This document shows positions 36,525 to 46,017 of a DNA stretch of 64,000 nucleotides, in pieces. The position numbers and the translations under genes are program-made. This stretch comes from Caulobacteraceae bacterium UBA3198 (GTDB taxonomy: Bacteria; Pseudomonadota; Alphaproteobacteria; Caulobacterales; Caulobacteraceae). The notes beneath the pieces are model-generated. The model worked only from the letters and a program-made list of their open reading frames with translations, was not told the origin of the DNA and made no database searches. Location of the stretch: contig DEWY01000009.1 of the NCBI GenBank assembly GCA_002363865.1, positions 68,138 to 132,137 on the forward strand, in the 5' to 3' direction. Positions within the stretch are counted from its first letter, which is position 1, and the number at the start of each line of letters is the position of its first letter.

Positions 36525-36628
36525 ACGGGTTCGCGCCGCTGACGCGCGAGGCGCGGGTTATAGGGATTTCAGATCGCCGCATCAAGCGGCTTGGGCGCAG
36601 GCCAAAGCGAGGCTAGGTTCGCGCCCGC

Positions 36629-37657
36629 ATGAGCGTGCTTCATCTTCTGGGAACGGCCGGCGAAGGCGGGGCGGAGACCTATTTCGTCGACCTGGCCCTG
36701 GCGCTCGCCGGCGAACGCGTGGCGCAGGCCGCGGCCCTGCGTGCGCACCCTGTTCGCGAGCGGGTGCTGAGCGACGCCGGCGTGGCGGTGGAAACCTTCG
36801 GTTTCGGCGGGCCTCTGGACCTGATGACCCGGCGACGGGTCAGCCGCTTCGCGCAGGATCAGAAGGTGAGCGTGGCGCTCGCCTGGATGAACCGGGCCGC
36901 GCGGCATACGCCGAAGGGCCCCTGGGCGCGGATCGGCCGCCTGGGGGGCTACTACAATCTGAAATACTATGCCGGCTTCGACTTCCTGGTGGCCAACACC
37001 GAGGACATCGCCGAGTGGGTGGTGGGTCAGGGCTGGCCGGCCGGCCAGGTCGCCTACATTCCCAACTTCGCCGAGGCGCCGGCTGAGGCCGCGCCGGTCG
37101 AACGCGCCAGTCTGGACACGCCGGCCGAGGCCCCCCTGCTGCTGGCCATGGGCCGGCTGCATGAGGCCAAGGCCCATGACGTCACCCTCAATACGCTGAC
37201 TGAGCTGCCCGAGGCCTATCTGTGGATCGCCGGGACGGGTCCGGAGGAGGCGCGGCTGAAGGCCCTGGCCGTGGCCTTAGGGGTCGCGCCCCGGGTGCGG
37301 TTCCTGGGCTGGCGCAACGATCCCTCGGCGCTCTATCGGGCAGCCGATGTCTGCGTCTTTCCCTCCCGCTTCGAGCCTCTGGGCAATGTGGTGATCCAGG
37401 CCTGGGCGCACGGCCTGCCCGTGGCCGCGGCCGCCAGCCAGGGCCCCGGCGCCCTGATCCGTGAGGGCGAGGACGGCCTGCTGGTCCCGGTGGATGATGC
37501 CCAGGCCCTGGCGAAGGCGGTCCGTCGGCTGCTGGATGATCCCATGTTGCGCATCCGCCTGGCGCAGCATGGGCTCGCCCGCGTGGAGGCCGACTTCTCG
37601 CAAGGCTCAATCGTCGCCCAGTGGCGCGATCTTTTCGCCCGCTACGGGGCAGCCTGA
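36629..37657 (+). CDS. Glycosyltransferase family 4 protein
   Basis: 342-residue retaining glycosyltransferase of GT-B fold. The N-terminal domain starts VLHLLGTAGEGGAETYFVDLALAL. The C-terminal nucleotide-sugar-binding domain has LLAMGRLHEAKAHDVTL, FLGWRNDPSALYRAADVCVFPSRFEPLGNVVIQAWAHGLPVAA, with the EPLGNVVIQA acid motif of GT4. Its stop codon overlaps the asnB start by one base (TGATG), so the two form an operon. An asparagine-synthase-like partner beside a glycosyltransferase suggests surface polysaccharide or glycoconjugate work, but no export genes are near. Confidence 0.9.
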   Translation: MSVLHLLGTAGEGGAETYFVDLALALAGERVAQAAALRAHPVRERVLSDAGVAVETFGFGGPLDLMTRRRVSRFAQDQKVSVALAWMNRAARHTPKGPWARIGRLGGYYNLKYYAGFDFLVANTEDIAEWVVGQGWPAGQVAYIPNFAEAPAEAAPVERASLDTPAEAPLLLAMGRLHEAKAHDVTLNTLTELPEAYLWIAGTGPEEARLKALAVALGVAPRVRFLGWRNDPSALYRAADVCVFPSRFEPLGNVVIQAWAHGLPVAAAASQGPGALIREGEDGLLVPVDDAQALAKAVRRLLDDPMLRIRLAQHGLARVEADFSQGSIVAQWRDLFARYGAA

Positions 37658-39357
37658 TGTGCGGCATCGCCGGGATTCTGGACGGTGAGGCCTCCGCCCG
37701 CCCCCTGATCGAAGCCATGACCCATCGGGGCCCCGACGGCGTCACGGTGGAAGAGACGGACGGACGATCGCTCGCCCATGCGCGGCTGTCGGTCATCGAC
37801 CTTGAAGGGGGCTGGCAGCCCCTGCACGCGGCTGGCGGGGTCGTGGTCGGCAATGGGGAGATCTACAACTATCTGGAGCTGGCCGACGACTTCGGACTCC
37901 AGGACGCGCTCTCCACCGGCTCGGATTTCGAGCCCCTGCTTCACCTCTACGCCAGGGAGGGCCCGGCGGCCTTCCATCGCCTGCGGGGCATGTACGCCTT
38001 CTGCCTGGTGGGGCCGGACGGCCGCACCTGGCTGGTCCGCGACCCCTTCGGAATCAAGCCGCTCTATGTGATGGAGCTGGAGACAGGGCTCGCCTTCGCC
38101 TCGGAAGCCGGCGCCTTCGTCAAGGCTGGCCTCGCCCCGCCCGCCATCACCACTGAGGGCGCCCGGGAGATGCTGGCCTTCAGCTACACCCTGGGCGAAG
38201 AGACCGCGCTCCATGGTCCCCGCCGGGTGGCGCCGGGCGCGATCATCGAGGTGGTGGACGGCCGGCTGGTCCCCCATGAGATCCGTCCCGCCCTGCCCCC
38301 GCCCCGCACACGGCCGGCGGCCAGCGGCGAAGTCGCCCTGCTGAAGCGTCTGGATGTGGTGCTGGAAGACAGCGTGCGGGTCCATCAGAGGGCCGACGTG
38401 CCCTATGGCCTGTTTCTGTCCGGCGGGATCGATTCCGCGACCATCGCCACCCTCATGTCCCGGCTCAACAGCCGGCCGGTCACCGCGTTTACCTGCGGGT
38501 TTGATGCGCCCGGCGCCCGTGATGAGCGCGGGGAGGCCGAGCAGGTGGCCCGGGCGCTGAACCTCGACTGGCGGGAGACCACCTTCACCGAAGAGGACTT
38601 CTGGACGCTGCTGCCCCAGGTGGCGAACGCCCTGGATGATCCCACAGCCGACTACGCCATCCTGCCGACCTTCAAGCTGGCCAAGGCCGCCCGGGGGACC
38701 CTGACCGTGGTCCTCACCGGCGAGGGGGGTGATGAGCTGTTCGGCGGCTATGGCCGCTATCGCCGGGCCCTTCGACCCGCCTGGCTGGGCGGCCGCCCGG
38801 CCGAGCCCCGGGGCGTGCATCCCGAACTCCTGCAGCGCTGGCGCGATCAGGCCCGGGCGCCGGCTGGCCTCACCCGCCTGCAGCAGGCCCAGTACGCCGA
38901 CATCGCCACCTGGCTGCCCAACGACCTGCTGACCAAGCTCGACCGTTGCCTGATGGCGCACGGCCTGGAGGGGCGGACCCCCTTCCTGGACCCCGTCGTC
39001 GCCGAGTTCGCCTTCGCCCTGCCCGACCGGTTCAAGGTGCGCGGCCGCCATGGCAAATGGCTGCTTCGGAAATGGCTGGAGGCCGCCTGTCCTGCGGCCT
39101 CCCCCTGGGCTCGCAAACAGGGCTTCACCGTGCCGGTGGAGGCCTGGATCGCGCCCCGCGCCCCGGCCATCGCCGAGCGGATCGGCCAGGTCATCCCCCT
39201 CGGCGTCGCCATCGGCGCGCAGGAGGCCCGGCACGTCTTCATGGACGAAAACGACTCCCGTCGCTGGCCCCTGCTCTTCCTTGCGGTCTGGTCGCTCATA
39301 CATGTGGACGGCGCCACGCCCCAGGAGGCCCTGGAGGCGGTGGTGGGAACGAACTGA
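37657..39357 (+). CDS. asnB: Asparagine synthase (glutamine-hydrolysing)
   Basis: 566 residues. It starts MCGIAGILDG, so Cys2 becomes the N-terminal nucleophile of the glutaminase domain after Met removal. The glutaminase domain continues with MTHRGPDGV, ARLSVIDLEGGWQP and NGEIYNY. The synthase domain has the PP-loop PYGLFLSGGIDS and VVLTGEGGDELFGGYGRYR, with KLDRCLMAHGLEGRTPFLDP near the end. It is translationally coupled to the preceding glycosyltransferase gene. It may serve general asparagine synthesis or amidate a sugar or acid in a surface polymer. Confidence 0.93.
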   Translation: MCGIAGILDGEASARPLIEAMTHRGPDGVTVEETDGRSLAHARLSVIDLEGGWQPLHAAGGVVVGNGEIYNYLELADDFGLQDALSTGSDFEPLLHLYAREGPAAFHRLRGMYAFCLVGPDGRTWLVRDPFGIKPLYVMELETGLAFASEAGAFVKAGLAPPAITTEGAREMLAFSYTLGEETALHGPRRVAPGAIIEVVDGRLVPHEIRPALPPPRTRPAASGEVALLKRLDVVLEDSVRVHQRADVPYGLFLSGGIDSATIATLMSRLNSRPVTAFTCGFDAPGARDERGEAEQVARALNLDWRETTFTEEDFWTLLPQVANALDDPTADYAILPTFKLAKAARGTLTVVLTGEGGDELFGGYGRYRRALRPAWLGGRPAEPRGVHPELLQRWRDQARAPAGLTRLQQAQYADIATWLPNDLLTKLDRCLMAHGLEGRTPFLDPVVAEFAFALPDRFKVRGRHGKWLLRKWLEAACPAASPWARKQGFTVPVEAWIAPRAPAIAERIGQVIPLGVAIGAQEARHVFMDENDSRRWPLLFLAVWSLIHVDGATPQEALEAVVGTN

Positions 39358-39399
39358 GGCGCTTGCGCCTTCAAAGCTCGACCATAGGGAGACCTGTCC

Positions 39400-40650
39400 A
39401 TGCGAAACCTGCTTCTCACCACCGCGCTCGCCGTGGTCCTGGCCGCTTGTGGCGGAACCGACGGCGCAGCCCAGCCGGCGGCGCAATCCGCGCCCGGGGG
39501 TGAGCCGTGGGAGACGCGGCCGGCCAATGCGCCCTCCCAGACCCCGGCCTTCGCCGGCCAGACCCGGGCGCCGGAGGTCAGCGCCGATGTGGCCTACGAG
39601 GTGGTCACCGTCGCCGAAGGCCTCGACAAGCCCTGGGCCATCGCCTTCCTTCCGGACGGCCGCATGCTGGTGACCGAAAAGCCCGGGCGGCTGCGCATCG
39701 TCAACCAGGAGGGTCAGCTGTCAGACCCGGTCTCCGGCCTGCCGGAGGTGGACGCCCGCGACCAGGGCGGCCTGCTGGACGTGGTCCTCGACACCGACTA
39801 CGCGCAGAACAAGCTGATCTACTGGAGCTATGCCGAACCCCGCGGGAACGGGACCAATTCCACCGCCGTGGCCCGCGGCCGGCTGGTGGAAGACGGCGCC
39901 AGCGCCCGGGTGACCGATGTGCAGGTCATCTTCCAGCAGAACCCGGCCATGGACTCCACCAAGCACTATGGCAATCGCCTGGTCTTCGACCGCGAGGGTC
40001 ACCTGCTGATCGCGCTGGGCGAACGGTCGATCATGGCCGGCCGGGTGCAGGCCCAGGACATGAACTCGGCGCTGGGCAAGGTGGTGCGCATCAACCGCGA
40101 CGGCTCCATCCCCGCCGACAATCCCTTCGTCGGCCAGGACGGCGTGCGGCCCGAAATCTTCGCCTCGGGCGTCCGCAACGTGCAGGCCGCGGCCCTGCAC
40201 CCCAAGACTGGCCAGCTGTGGGAAATCGAACACGGCGCCCGGGGCGGCGATGAGCTGAACATCATCGAGGCCGGCAAGAACTATGGCTGGCCGACCATCA
40301 CCTATGGCCTGGATTATTCCGGCCAGCCGATCGGCGAGGGCCTGACCGCCAAGGCGGGCCTGGAGCAGCCGGCCTACTACTGGGACCCGGTCATCGGCCC
40401 CTCGGGCATGATCTTCTACCAGGGCGACCTGTTCCCGGCCTGGAAGGACAGCCTGTTTGTCGGCGCCCTGCGCGACAAGCAGCTGGTCCGCCTGACCCTG
40501 GACGGCGACCGGGTCGTGGGCGAGGAGCGTCTGCTCACCGACGTCAACGCCCGCATCCGCGAGGTGGAGCAAGGACCCGACGGCGCCATCTACGTCGCCA
40601 CCGACAGCGCCGAGGGCAAGATCCTGAAGCTGGTTCCCAAGACGAACTGA
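39400..40650 (+). CDS. PQQ-dependent aldose sugar dehydrogenase-like lipoprotein
   Basis: 416 residues. The signal peptide ends VLAAC, a proper lipobox with Cys17, so it is anchored in the envelope. After an Ala/Pro-rich linker comes the six-bladed propeller of the soluble glucose/aldose sugar dehydrogenase family: GLDKPWAIAFLPDGRMLVTEKPGRLRIV, HYGNRLVFDREGHLLIALGER, EIFASGVRNVQAAALHPKTGQLWEIEHGARGGDELN and YYWDPVIGPSGMIFYQGDLFP. Enzymes of this type oxidise aldoses in the periplasm with PQQ; no PQQ synthesis genes are in the window. Confidence 0.9.
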   Translation: MRNLLLTTALAVVLAACGGTDGAAQPAAQSAPGGEPWETRPANAPSQTPAFAGQTRAPEVSADVAYEVVTVAEGLDKPWAIAFLPDGRMLVTEKPGRLRIVNQEGQLSDPVSGLPEVDARDQGGLLDVVLDTDYAQNKLIYWSYAEPRGNGTNSTAVARGRLVEDGASARVTDVQVIFQQNPAMDSTKHYGNRLVFDREGHLLIALGERSIMAGRVQAQDMNSALGKVVRINRDGSIPADNPFVGQDGVRPEIFASGVRNVQAAALHPKTGQLWEIEHGARGGDELNIIEAGKNYGWPTITYGLDYSGQPIGEGLTAKAGLEQPAYYWDPVIGPSGMIFYQGDLFPAWKDSLFVGALRDKQLVRLTLDGDRVVGEERLLTDVNARIREVEQGPDGAIYVATDSAEGKILKLVPKTN

Positions 40651-40661
40651 GGCCCTTTCCT

Positions 40662-40694
40662 CCGTCATGCTCGCCACAAGGCCGAGCATGACGG
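40662..40694. repeat. REP-like palindrome between convergent genes
   Basis: A perfect 12-bp inverted repeat (CCGTCATGCTCG, 40662-40673, and its complement, 40683-40694) with a nine-base loop. It lies between the convergent sugar dehydrogenase and oxidoreductase genes. CGTCATGCTCG-type palindromes recur in intergenic regions of several proteobacteria. Only one copy is present here. It may also act as a two-way transcription end, though no T tract follows. Confidence 0.5.
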
Positions 40695-40703
40695 GGGATA
40701 GGG

Positions 40704-41825
40704 TCAGGCGTCCGCCAGCCCCAACCGTCCGGCCACCTCTTCCCCGATCGCCAGGGATGAGGTGAGCCCGGGGCTTTCGATGCCGAACAGGGCGACGAGG
40801 CCTTCCAGCCCGTGGGCCTCGGGACCGTCGACGCGGAAATCTGGATGCGGTTCGCCAGGGCCGTGCAGCTTGGGGCGGATGCCGGCATAGTCCGGCGTCA
40901 GCGCATCATCGGGCAGCGCTGGCCAGAACTTGCGGACATAGGCGTAGAAGCCCGCCGCAGCGTCCGGCTCGACGCTGTAGTCCAGTTCATCGACGAAGAT
41001 CAGGTCCGGCCCGAACACCGCCTGCCCCCCAAGATCGCGGCGATAGTGGGTGCCGAGCGCGCCGGGGATCGGCGGCGGATAGATCAGCCGGGCGAAGGGC
41101 GCCTTGCCCTGCAGGCGGAAATAACGGCCCTTGCCATAGTGGCCTGTGGGAATCTCGGCCTGCGGATAGCCCTCGATCTCGCCGGCCGCGGCCTGGGCTG
41201 AGAGGCCCGGCGCGGTGATCAGCAGGCGCACGGTGAGCGTCGTGGGCTCGGCCCCGCCGGCTCGCACCTTCCAGCCGCCGCCGGCCAGGGGCTCAGCCCC
41301 TTCGAAGGGCGTGGAGACCACCACCGCGCCGCCAGCCGCCTCGATCTCACCCTGCAGGGCCAGCATGTAGCCGTGGCTGTCGAAGACTCCGCTCTGGGGC
41401 GAGATCAGCGCCGCGTCGCAGGACAGATTGGGCTCCAGCGCCAGGGCCTGGGCCTTGGTCAGCAGCTCCATGCCCTCGACATCGTTGGTCCGGGCCTGGG
41501 CGAGGATCGGTTCAAGGCGGGCGACCTCTTCAGGCCCATTGGCCACAACCAGCTTGCCGCAGCGGTCGAAGGCCACGTTCCGGGCCTCCAGGAACGGGTA
41601 GAGCATGCGCCGCCCCTGCACGCAGAGCCGGGCCTTCAGCGATCCCGTGGGATAGTAGAGGCCGCCGTGGATCACCTCGGAATTGCGCGAGGAGACCCCC
41701 TGGCCGATGGCCTGGTCGGCCTCCAGCACCACCGCAGTCAGGCCACGGCGGGACAGGGCGTAGCCGCAGGCCAGGCCCACGGCGCCGGCCCCCACCACTA
41801 GGGCGTCGAAATCAAAATCTGCCAT
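40704..41825 (-). CDS. FAD-dependent oxidoreductase, L-2-hydroxyglutarate dehydrogenase-like
   Basis: 373 residues of the DAO fold. The N-terminal FAD motif is ALVVGAGAVGLACGYALSRRG, followed by SSRNSEVIHGGLYYPTGSLKARLCVQGRR, which is the signature of the LhgO/L-2-hydroxyglutarate oxidase group. The C-terminus has AGIRPKLHGPGEPHPDFRVDG and LFGIESPGLTSSLAIGEEVA. It would oxidise L-2-hydroxyglutarate or a similar 2-hydroxyacid and pass electrons to quinone. It lies 51 bases downstream of the ferredoxin oxidoreductase gene on the same strand and could be co-transcribed. Confidence 0.88.
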   Translation of the reverse strand: MADFDFDALVVGAGAVGLACGYALSRRGLTAVVLEADQAIGQGVSSRNSEVIHGGLYYPTGSLKARLCVQGRRMLYPFLEARNVAFDRCGKLVVANGPEEVARLEPILAQARTNDVEGMELLTKAQALALEPNLSCDAALISPQSGVFDSHGYMLALQGEIEAAGGAVVVSTPFEGAEPLAGGGWKVRAGGAEPTTLTVRLLITAPGLSAQAAAGEIEGYPQAEIPTGHYGKGRYFRLQGKAPFARLIYPPPIPGALGTHYRRDLGGQAVFGPDLIFVDELDYSVEPDAAAGFYAYVRKFWPALPDDALTPDYAGIRPKLHGPGEPHPDFRVDGPEAHGLEGLVALFGIESPGLTSSLAIGEEVAGRLGLADA

Positions 41826-41876
41826 GCCCTCTGGCTACCCCGAGGGGCCGCCCAGGGAAACGAATTTCGCCGGACC

Positions 41877-44800
41877 TCAGGCGTCGACGGCGGCGCCCGT
41901 CGTCTCCCACCGCGCCCACAGAGCCTCGCGCTTGGCCATGGCCGGCCCCAGGGAGGCCTGCTTGACGTGGCCAAAGCCTCGGATGTCCTGCGGGACCTGG
42001 GCGATTTCGACCGCCAGGGCCAGGCGCTCCGGCGTCAGCTCAAGGGCGATGCGCTCAAGGTCGGCCTCATAGTCAGCGATCAGACCGCGCTCCATCTGGC
42101 GTTCTTCGGAGTAGCCGAAGAGGTCGAGCGCGGTGCCGCGCAGACCCTTGAGCTTGGCCAAAACCGGGAAGCCATAGTCCAGCATCCAGCCGCCGAAGGC
42201 GATCTTGCGCGGATGGCCCTGGTCGTCCTTGGCGCCCAGGATCGGCGGCGCCAGCCAGACCTTGGCCTTGCCACCCTGGAAGCTCTGGCTGCGATAGGCG
42301 TCGAAGCGGCCGTCGGCGTAGAGGCGGGCCACCTCGTACTCGTCCTTGTACGCCATCAGCTTGTAGAGATTGATCGCCACGGCCCGGGTCAGGGTCTCCG
42401 ACCCGAGAGGGGTTTCAAGGTAAGCGATGGCCTCCACACGCTCCTGATAGCGACGGGCGTAGGCAGGGTTCTGATAGGCCGCCAGCTCACGGGTGCGATG
42501 GGCGATCAGCTCCGCCAGGGGCAGGGTTTCAGGCGTGGCCACATCGGCCTCCCGCCGGCCGCGGCGCTCGGGATCATGGGCGGCCCGACGCCCCATCTCG
42601 AAGGCCTGCAGGTTCTGTTCGGCCGCCACCCCGTTCAGCCGGATGGCGCGATAAAGGGCCCGGCTGGAGATGGGGATCACGCCCTTCTGCCAGGCGAAGC
42701 CCAGCATGATCATGTTGGCGAAGATGGCGTCGCCCAGTTCGCTCTCGGCCATGTGGTGGGCCGGGGTCTCGTCATAGGACCGGGCGGCGGCGGCGATCCG
42801 CCTGGCCATGCCGCCGGAATCGAAGCGCACGTCCCGGTCGGTGACGAAGTCCGCGGTAGGCGACAGGTCGGCATTGCCGAACGCCACCGTCCGGTCCTTG
42901 GCGTAGAGCGCCAGAGCATCAGCGCCGGCCGCCACCATGACGTCGCAGGCGATCAGCACATGGGCGCTGGCCGCCGGCGTGCGACCGCCGACGATGCTCG
43001 CCTCGTCCTCGCCGATGCGGACATGGCTGAACACCGCCCCGCCCTTCTGGGCCAAGCCCGTCATGTCCACGACGGAGGCCGCCTTGCCGTCCACATGGGC
43101 GGCCATGGCCAGGATGGAGGCGGTGGTGGTTACGCCGGTGCCGCCGACCCCGGTGAAGACGATATTGCGCACGCCGGGCGAGGCCTCAAACGTCGGCAGG
43201 GGCGTGGAGTCCGCCGTCAGCGCCGGAAGTTGCGCGCCATGCGGGTTCTCCGCCCCCTCCAGGGTCACGAAGGAGGGGCAGAAGCCGTCCAGGCAGGAAT
43301 AGTCCTGGTTGCAGGTGGACTGGTTGATCTTGCGCTTGCGGCCGAACTCGGTGTTCAGCGGCTCCACCGACACGCAGTTGGACGCCCGCGAGCAGTCGCC
43401 GCAGCCTTCGCAGACCAGGGGGTTGATGATCACCCGCTTCTCGGCCGCGGCCAGCTTGCCCCGCTTGCGCCGGCGGCGCTTCTCGGTGGCGCACACCTGA
43501 TCATAGAGCAGGACGGTGACGCCGGAGGTGTCGCGCAGAGCCCGCTGCACGCCCATCAGCTCGGCCCGCGGCTTGACCTCGACGCCAGGGGCCAGGTCCT
43601 TGACCCCCTCGTATCGGCTGGGGTCGTCGGCGACGATGACCGTGCGAGCCACGCCTTCGGAGGCCAGCTGGCGGGTGATCTGGGCGGGCGTAAAGCCGCT
43701 CTCGGCCGCCTGGCCGCCGGTCATGGCCACCGCATCGTTGAACAGGAGCTTGTAGGTGACGTTGGCCCCGGCGGCGACCGCCGCCCGGATGGCCAGCGAA
43801 CCGGAGTGGTTATAGGTCCCGTCCCCCAGATTGACGAAGACGTGCTTTTCCGTGGTGAAGGGCGCAGCCCCCACCCAGCTCAGGCCCTCGCCGCCCATAT
43901 GGCTGTTTAAGTCGGTGTTGGGGTCGGAGAAGCTGGCCATGTAGTGGCAGCCGATGCCGGCCAGGGCCCGGGAGCCTTCCGGCAGCCGGGTCGAGGTGTT
44001 GTGCGGACAGCCTGAGCAGAAGAAGGGCTTGCGCTGCTGATCCGACGACAGGCTGACGGCGGCGACGCCGGCGGCCGAGACCCGGTTCAGATAGTCATAG
44101 ACCCCGTCCATGTGCGGGCCCGGCGGCAGGCGGTCGGCGATGGCCAGCGCCACCTCGGCCACGGAAAGCGCGCCCAGGTCCGACAGCAGGGGATGGCCCT
44201 GTTCGTCGGTCTTGCCGATGATCCTGGGCCTCGCCTGAGCCGGCAGGTCATAGAGGGCGGCGCGGGCCTGGCCTTCGATCAGGGGCCGCTTGTGTTCGAT
44301 GACCATCAGGGTTTCGAGACCGGCGGCAAACGCGCGCAGGCCCGTGGGCTCCAATGGCCAGGGCATGCCGATCTTGTAGATCGAGACGCCGAGATCAGCG
44401 GCCTGGGCGGGGCTGATTCCCATGGCGGCGAAAGCTTCGATCACATCCTTATAGGCCTGTCCCTGACAGGCGATGCCCAGGCGCGGCCGGGGCGAGGCCA
44501 GCGTCACCCGGTCGATCCGGTTGGCCCGCGCAAACGCCAGGGCCGCGGGGATCTTGTAGCTCCGCAGCCTGCGCTCCTTGTCCATCGGCTGGTCCTTCAG
44601 CCGGATGCCCAGGCCCCCGGCCGGCAGGTCGAACCGCGGCAGGACGAAGCGGTGGCGCTCCAGCGCCACGTCGATGGTCATGCCGGAGTCCATGGTGTCG
44701 GCGAGCGCGATCAGCCCGACCCAAAGCCCTGAGAAGCGCGACAGGGCATAGCCCATCAGGCCGTAATCCAGCACCTCCTGCACATCAGCCGGCGACAGCA

Positions 44801-45308
44801 CCGGCATCTCAAAGTCCTGGAAGGCGAACTCCGACTGGGACGGCAGGGTGGAGGACTTGCAGTTGTGGTCATCGCCGGCCACCGCCACCACGCCGCCCTG
44901 GCCCCAGGTCCCGGCGAAGTTGGCGTGCTTGAAGGCGTCGCCGGTGCGGTCGACGCCCGGGGCCTTGCCGTACCACATGCCAAACACGCCATCATACCTG
45001 GCGCCGGGGAAGAGATTGGCCTGCTGGCTGCCCCAGACGGCGGTGGCGGCCAGGTCCTCGTTCAGACCTTCCTTGAACACCACCTGGGCGGCGTCCAGAT
45101 GCTTGGAGGCCCGGTGGGCCTGCTGGTCGAGGCCGCCGAGCGGCGAGCCGCGATAGCCCGACAGAAAGCCCGCCGTATTCAGGCCCGCGGCTTCGTCCAG
45201 CCGTCGCTGGTCCATCAGGACCCGCAACAGGGCCTGGACCCCGGTGATGAAAACCCGACCCTCGTTGAGCAGAAACTTGTCGTCGAGCGTCACTTCCGTG
45301 TGCCGCAT
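41877..45308 (-). CDS. Indolepyruvate:ferredoxin oxidoreductase, fused alpha-gamma type
   Basis: 1143 residues combining all parts of the 2-oxoacid oxidoreductase, the single-chain form common in aerobic proteobacteria. The pyrimidine domain comes first (NEGRVFITGVQALLRVLMDQ), then the thiamine-diphosphate domain with FFCSGCPHNTST and VNLGDGTYNHSGSLAIRAAVAAG. Iron-sulfur cysteines follow in NPLVCEGCGDCSRASNCVSV and STCNQDYSCLDGFCPSF, and the gamma domain in NIVFTGVGGTGVTTTASILA with GLAQKGGAVFSHVRI. It oxidatively decarboxylates aryl or branched 2-oxoacids from amino acid breakdown. It stands divergent from an Lrp-type regulator gene, which probably controls it. Confidence 0.93.
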   Translation of the reverse strand: MRHTEVTLDDKFLLNEGRVFITGVQALLRVLMDQRRLDEAAGLNTAGFLSGYRGSPLGGLDQQAHRASKHLDAAQVVFKEGLNEDLAATAVWGSQQANLFPGARYDGVFGMWYGKAPGVDRTGDAFKHANFAGTWGQGGVVAVAGDDHNCKSSTLPSQSEFAFQDFEMPVLSPADVQEVLDYGLMGYALSRFSGLWVGLIALADTMDSGMTIDVALERHRFVLPRFDLPAGGLGIRLKDQPMDKERRLRSYKIPAALAFARANRIDRVTLASPRPRLGIACQGQAYKDVIEAFAAMGISPAQAADLGVSIYKIGMPWPLEPTGLRAFAAGLETLMVIEHKRPLIEGQARAALYDLPAQARPRIIGKTDEQGHPLLSDLGALSVAEVALAIADRLPPGPHMDGVYDYLNRVSAAGVAAVSLSSDQQRKPFFCSGCPHNTSTRLPEGSRALAGIGCHYMASFSDPNTDLNSHMGGEGLSWVGAAPFTTEKHVFVNLGDGTYNHSGSLAIRAAVAAGANVTYKLLFNDAVAMTGGQAAESGFTPAQITRQLASEGVARTVIVADDPSRYEGVKDLAPGVEVKPRAELMGVQRALRDTSGVTVLLYDQVCATEKRRRRKRGKLAAAEKRVIINPLVCEGCGDCSRASNCVSVEPLNTEFGRKRKINQSTCNQDYSCLDGFCPSFVTLEGAENPHGAQLPALTADSTPLPTFEASPGVRNIVFTGVGGTGVTTTASILAMAAHVDGKAASVVDMTGLAQKGGAVFSHVRIGEDEASIVGGRTPAASAHVLIACDVMVAAGADALALYAKDRTVAFGNADLSPTADFVTDRDVRFDSGGMARRIAAAARSYDETPAHHMAESELGDAIFANMIMLGFAWQKGVIPISSRALYRAIRLNGVAAEQNLQAFEMGRRAAHDPERRGRREADVATPETLPLAELIAHRTRELAAYQNPAYARRYQERVEAIAYLETPLGSETLTRAVAINLYKLMAYKDEYEVARLYADGRFDAYRSQSFQGGKAKVWLAPPILGAKDDQGHPRKIAFGGWMLDYGFPVLAKLKGLRGTALDLFGYSEERQMERGLIADYEADLERIALELTPERLALAVEIAQVPQDIRGFGHVKQASLGPAMAKREALWARWETTGAAVDA

Positions 45309-45449
45309 CGCAATATCTTTCCCTTTGGGGCTCCCTATAGGCTTGCAAGATCATATAAGAACGCCGCAATTGCTTACCTAAGGCGTGCCCCTGACATCCG
45401 GTTCCAGGGCACGAACCGGGCGCATATGCGGATTATTGGGGAGAAAAGC
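45309..45449. promoter_or_regulatory. Divergent control region between the 2-oxoacid oxidoreductase and Lrp genes
   Basis: 141 bases that contain two 8-bp palindromes, CTTGCAAG (45342-45349) and GCAATTGC (45366-45373), on either side of an AT-rich TCATATAAG core. Lrp-type regulators favour AT-rich, loosely symmetrical sites between divergent genes. The operator assignment is inference from position. Confidence 0.35.
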
Positions 45450-45947
45450 GTGTCCGAGACCCTTGATGCGGTTGATGCCAAGATCCTGGATCTGATTCAG
45501 CACGACGCCGGCCTGTCGGTGGCCGAGATCGCCGAGCGGGTCGGATTGTCCTCCAGCCCCTGCTGGCGCCGGATCAAGCGCCTGGAGGACGCCGGCGTCA
45601 TCCAGCGCCGCGTAACCATCCTGGATCGCGAACGCCTGGGCCTGAACTTCGAGGTCTATTGCACCGTCAAGCTGTCCCTGCCGACCCGGGACAATCTCGA
45701 CGCCTTCGAGCAGGCCATCACCAAGCTGCACGAGGTGGTCCAGTGCGCCACGGTCACCGGCTCGGCCGACTATGAGCTGCGCATCGTCACCCGCGACATG
45801 CACGCCTTCGACAACTTCCTCCGCGACCAGATCCTGTCGCTGGGCCTCGTCTCCAATATCGAAAGCCGCATCGTCATCCGCGCGGTGAAGAACACCACCG
45901 CCGCCCCGCTCGGCCTCATCAGCCCCTATGTGAGCAGCCAGGGGTAG
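45450..45947 (+). CDS. Lrp/AsnC-family transcriptional regulator
   Basis: 165 residues. GTG at 45450 is preferred because GGGGAG lies six bases upstream and the product begins MSETLDAVDAKILDLIQHDAGLSVAEIAERVGLSSSPCWRRIKRLEDAGVI, the standard Lrp helix-turn-helix. An ATG at 45426 would add eight residues. The C-terminal RAM ligand-binding domain includes VVQCATVTGSADYELRIVTRDMHAFDNFLRDQI. It probably senses an amino acid and controls the divergent oxidoreductase gene. Confidence 0.92.
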   Translation: MSETLDAVDAKILDLIQHDAGLSVAEIAERVGLSSSPCWRRIKRLEDAGVIQRRVTILDRERLGLNFEVYCTVKLSLPTRDNLDAFEQAITKLHEVVQCATVTGSADYELRIVTRDMHAFDNFLRDQILSLGLVSNIESRIVIRAVKNTTAAPLGLISPYVSSQG

Positions 45948-46017
45948 TCAGAAGATCGCCGGCGCAGCCAAGCCGTGATCGACTAACGGCATACGACTGT
46001 TAAGCGGGTTGAGACTG

